This document shows positions 61,235 to 64,000 of a stretch of 64,000 nt of DNA, piece after piece (the stretch's first letter is position 1; every line of letters begins with the position of its first letter). The position numbers and the translations under genes are program-made. A model generated the notes under the pieces. That model was given only the letters and a program-made list of their open reading frames with translations, was not told where the DNA came from and made no database searches. Source of the stretch: Chondrus crispus (lineage: Eukaryota; Rhodophyta; Florideophyceae; Gigartinales; Gigartinaceae); NCBI RefSeq assembly GCF_000350225.1, contig NW_005179036.1:123457-187456 (forward strand), written 5' to 3'.

Positions 61235-62330
61235 AAAGTGGTAGTGATTATTTGTACGGCGACCGGGGCTGACTGATGTCTGCTTGGTGAATGGGCTCGA
61301 TTCGAACCGAATTAACCCTAAGTGAATGCCTGAATGTCTGTTACTTTGTGGCGGGTTGGTCCTGGCCTTGTGCACGCCCTCCACCCAGTGTGACAGAGGC
61401 GGTCGTGCTGCCAGTCTGTTGTCTCGCCTCGGCTGGTCCCTCCCGGCTTACAGCAGTAATTATCTTTCTTTTTGGTATTGCTCCTCTATCGAAGGCATGA
61501 CCGTTGCCGACAGACACGTGCATTTGCCCAACTTGTTTGCGAATTGCTTGCCGCAACCATTTCAACATGTCGTTGTCCGTGCCCATTGTTCTTGCAAACG
61601 TCGTCATATTCAAAACCTACCACATGTATCGCATGGTGCTAGTTCCCTTTTGAATATGGTCGTCTGTTACAGAATACGATGCCCGCCCAACCGATAAAAC
61701 ACTCAAGAAATTATCCTCGCAACGGTTGCTTTGCGCCACCCAATGTCTCAATAAGGCCAGAGTTCATTTTCTTTTCTTTTCTGAATTGCCGTCTAATTTC
61801 CTCCCTACATCCCTGAAAAACACGCCCGACGTGATTTGAGTGTCTACATTATTCATCAACGATTGCATATGTCGTAAAATTAGCAGTCGCATTGTAATTA
61901 ATATGTGTCAACGTTTTAGGCTGGGTTCTAATTTGAAAAAAGAGGCTCACTTGTATTCAACAAAAGGGCTACCAAGCTTTACATACGGGATTGAAGGGGA
62001 AAGAAAATGAGGTCATTCGAAAAACATGGAGTATCTGACCAAAACATGAAAACCTTGCTTGCAGTCACTCTTGTACATGTCTTGTACACATATATTAAAA
62101 CCGAATAGAAAACACCCTACGGAATGTCTCTACGCTACTGGTATAAAATTAGCTTAAAGAAAAATGCTTACCGCATGCCAGTTTTTCTTTGAACAGCTTA
62201 TGTGCGTCAACGAATTCTTTTTCGCTAGAATTGACGAGTAGATGCTTTACTTGTGGTGATGGACTTCTGGTTGCATAAAACAGAATTTAAATCGCGCGTT
62301 GCGTTGTCTAGAAAAAATAAAATAGTTCTT

Positions 62331-63424
62331 GTCCTCATAAGAGGACGAACGGTCAGATAGACACTCGTGAAAGAAACATCATAGTTTATTGGGATGTGTC
62401 AAATTAGCCTTTTATAACTGTTTTGCTCTTGTGTCTATCGGACTATTATTCTCATATGAGGACACTATTCGTGTTCTTCTTTTTTGACTTGCGCTTCTCG
62501 AAAAGAAGGAAAAATACCCCGCCGCCGACCACACTTGAATTTTGCGTCAGAGCCAGAAAGAAGTTTGTGAGAATTGCATGATCTTCCTGGTTGTTCTTAG
62601 ATATGTCTGGAAGTGAAGCTTTTTTAAACCACCTTAAAACCGCCTGTAAAATAATTTGGCAACTAAAAACGCCAGTTTAAAAACACAACTTGATATTCAG
62701 TTTGCATTATATTATTAATCTCTGTGCACAATCAAAGCTGCTATCTCGGAGTTCTGCAAGATGTTATTGCCGAAAACAAATACGTTAAGGAAATAGGTTC
62801 AAGATAGCTTTTTAAATGTTCAATTTAATTTATATGTTTTTGCAACAAAAAGAGTTGCCCTCATATGAGGGCAGGACATCGCGGTCCTCATACTATGAGG
62901 ACAAGCCCCTGTCGGAAAGACACTCTATTGTGCATTATAGACGACCGGCACTTTGCCTCATATGAGGCCAGCTTGTTTTGCAAAAATATATACATTAAAT
63001 CGAAACTTTAGAAAGTCAATTTGGACGCTATTTCTTTAACGTATATGCCCTCGGCAATAACACCTTGCAAAACATTTGGATAGCAGTTGTCAATACGTGT
63101 ATTGACAACTGCTATATATTGATACACACAAAGACTAAGAATGTAATGAAGTTTCAATAGTCGGTTGCCATTTTAAACAGGGGTTTTGGTTTCAAAGACA
63201 TCAACGCATAACGTTATGAGGTTGGTCAAAAAGGCTTCTTCTTTAGGCATTCTAAAATGGCTGGAAAAGACGTGTAGATCCCACCAAAAACTCCACCCAT
63301 CCGCCACGCGCAAGTCCCCTGCGGTGGCGAGAGTATCTTTTTCGTTCCTGTTGAGCAAACACAGGTCTAGAAGAATTAGTTGATAAGTGGCCTCACATGA
63401 GATCAAATGGCCTCAAATGAGGTC
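62331..63424. repeat. Seven dispersed palindromes with a CCTCATATGAGG core
   Basis: Positions: 62331-62346 GTCCTCATAAGAGGAC; 62451-62460 CTCATATGAG; 62856-62873 TGCCCTCATATGAGGGCA; 62884-62902 with arms GTCCTCATA and TATGAGGAC around one base; 62955-62968 GCCTCATATGAGGC; 63390-63401 GCCTCACATGAG; 63409-63424 GGCCTCAAATGAGGTC. The core is constant while the outer arm bases change in matching pairs (GT with AC, GC with GC). They are not tandem; spacing runs from 8 to about 420 bp. Confidence 0.9.
63080..63115. repeat. Perfect 17-bp inverted repeat with 2-base loop
   Basis: Left arm ATAGCAGTTGTCAATAC (63080-63096), loop GT, right arm 63099-63115, exact complement. It could form a cruciform. It is not near a recognised gene. 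Confidence 0.97.
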
Positions 63425-64000
63425 TCTTGTCGTCTCTAGACAGCAGAAATGCTGTTGTTCGTACTTGCGCAATACTCGGAGCCGTTGAAGATGGCTCGTC
63501 AACGTCAAAAAAACACGATAATTCCAAGTCATAACTGTCCAGCACCAGATACATATAAAATGTACTTGGAAGACGAGAACCGAAGTGCACGATTTTGTGG
63601 GCACTTGAGAACTCAATGAAAGAAATTGCGTGCAAGTACGTTGCTTTGTCCTACGCTGTGTGTAATTACTTGCGTGGGCGTTCAGACGTGAGGAAAGGGT
63701 GCGCAATGCAGGCAGGTCGCGTGACTGTTTCGTCTACAGACACGCAGGGTCGAAACGCGGGGCAGCCGTGGCGGTATATCAGTTACGCTGTTCCTCATCG
63801 CAAGGAGTCTACGGAAGCGGTTTTGCAGCCGGGAAGCAGTGGCTGCCAATTTCATGACGTGTCGCAGGAAAAGATGGGCGCGATTTGTGTATCTACAAAG
63901 CATGACGCTGGCTGCGAAACATGCGACTTGGCACCGCGCTTGCAAGCGGCACTAGGGCCGTTTTGAGGATGCAAGAAGGCGATCATAACGAGAAGTAAAA

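Larger units (their letters stand above)
61235..64000. other. AT-rich gene-free stretch with palindromes
   Basis: About 2.8 kb with no gene. A 123-residue frame at 63595-63966 and others lack features. It contains the palindrome set (62331-63424) and an inverted repeat at 63080. Confidence 0.6.

Noticed and set aside
60475-61272. Gly/Ala-rich plus-strand frame of 265 residues
   Set aside because: It is the reverse reading of the Ala/Pro repeat of the RRM protein.
63595-63966. 123-residue plus-strand frame at the window end
   Set aside because: No motif, in an AT-rich stretch where such frames arise by chance.

Overview
This is a nuclear genome window from a eukaryote, most likely a multicellular red alga (Chondrus-like). 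That placement is inferred from compact, mostly intronless genes with a few short GT-AG introns, a cytosolic ribosomal protein, a mitochondrial carrier, a plastid-type GDT1 transporter, and gene islands beside nests of LTR retrotransposons. No operons, CRISPR arrays, rRNA or tRNA genes were seen. Two assembly gaps are present (9126-9810 and 36376-36427).

Left part (1 to about 28,100) is a transposon nest. Its core is a 14.96-kb Ty3/gypsy chromovirus (6172-21130) with two 1042-bp LTRs about 1% apart. Gag, nucleocapsid, protease-RT-RNase H, integrase and a chromodomain all lie on the minus strand. Three further LTRs with the same TGTAGT... start, each preceded by a purine tract, sit at 4158-4784, 24134-24407 and 25538-26189. 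Beside each of the four 3' LTRs, and antisense to the element, lies a member of one divergent protein family with no fold or family that I recognise (1578-3188, 7320-9077, 21485-23805, 24740-25387). Two decayed DDE-type transposase genes follow the LTRs at 4809 and 26273.

Right part (28,100-61,100) is a gene island. In order it holds a Ser/Thr kinase; a large Pro-rich RGG protein; an ADP/ATP carrier divergent from ribosomal protein eL13; a SAP-domain mRNP protein; an unrecognised 766-residue protein; an M1 aminopeptidase with one intron; an ARF-like GTPase with a substituted P-loop; a three-exon single-pass membrane protein; two tandem secreted M20 dipeptidases with identical intron phases; a GDT1/UPF0016 transporter; and an RRM protein with an Ala/Pro repeat N-terminus. 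The proteins are housekeeping or peptide-processing in type and show no single pathway.

The last 2.8 kb is AT-rich and gene-free. It carries seven short palindromes of one type (core CTCATATGAG) with compensating arm changes, and a separate 17-bp-arm inverted repeat.
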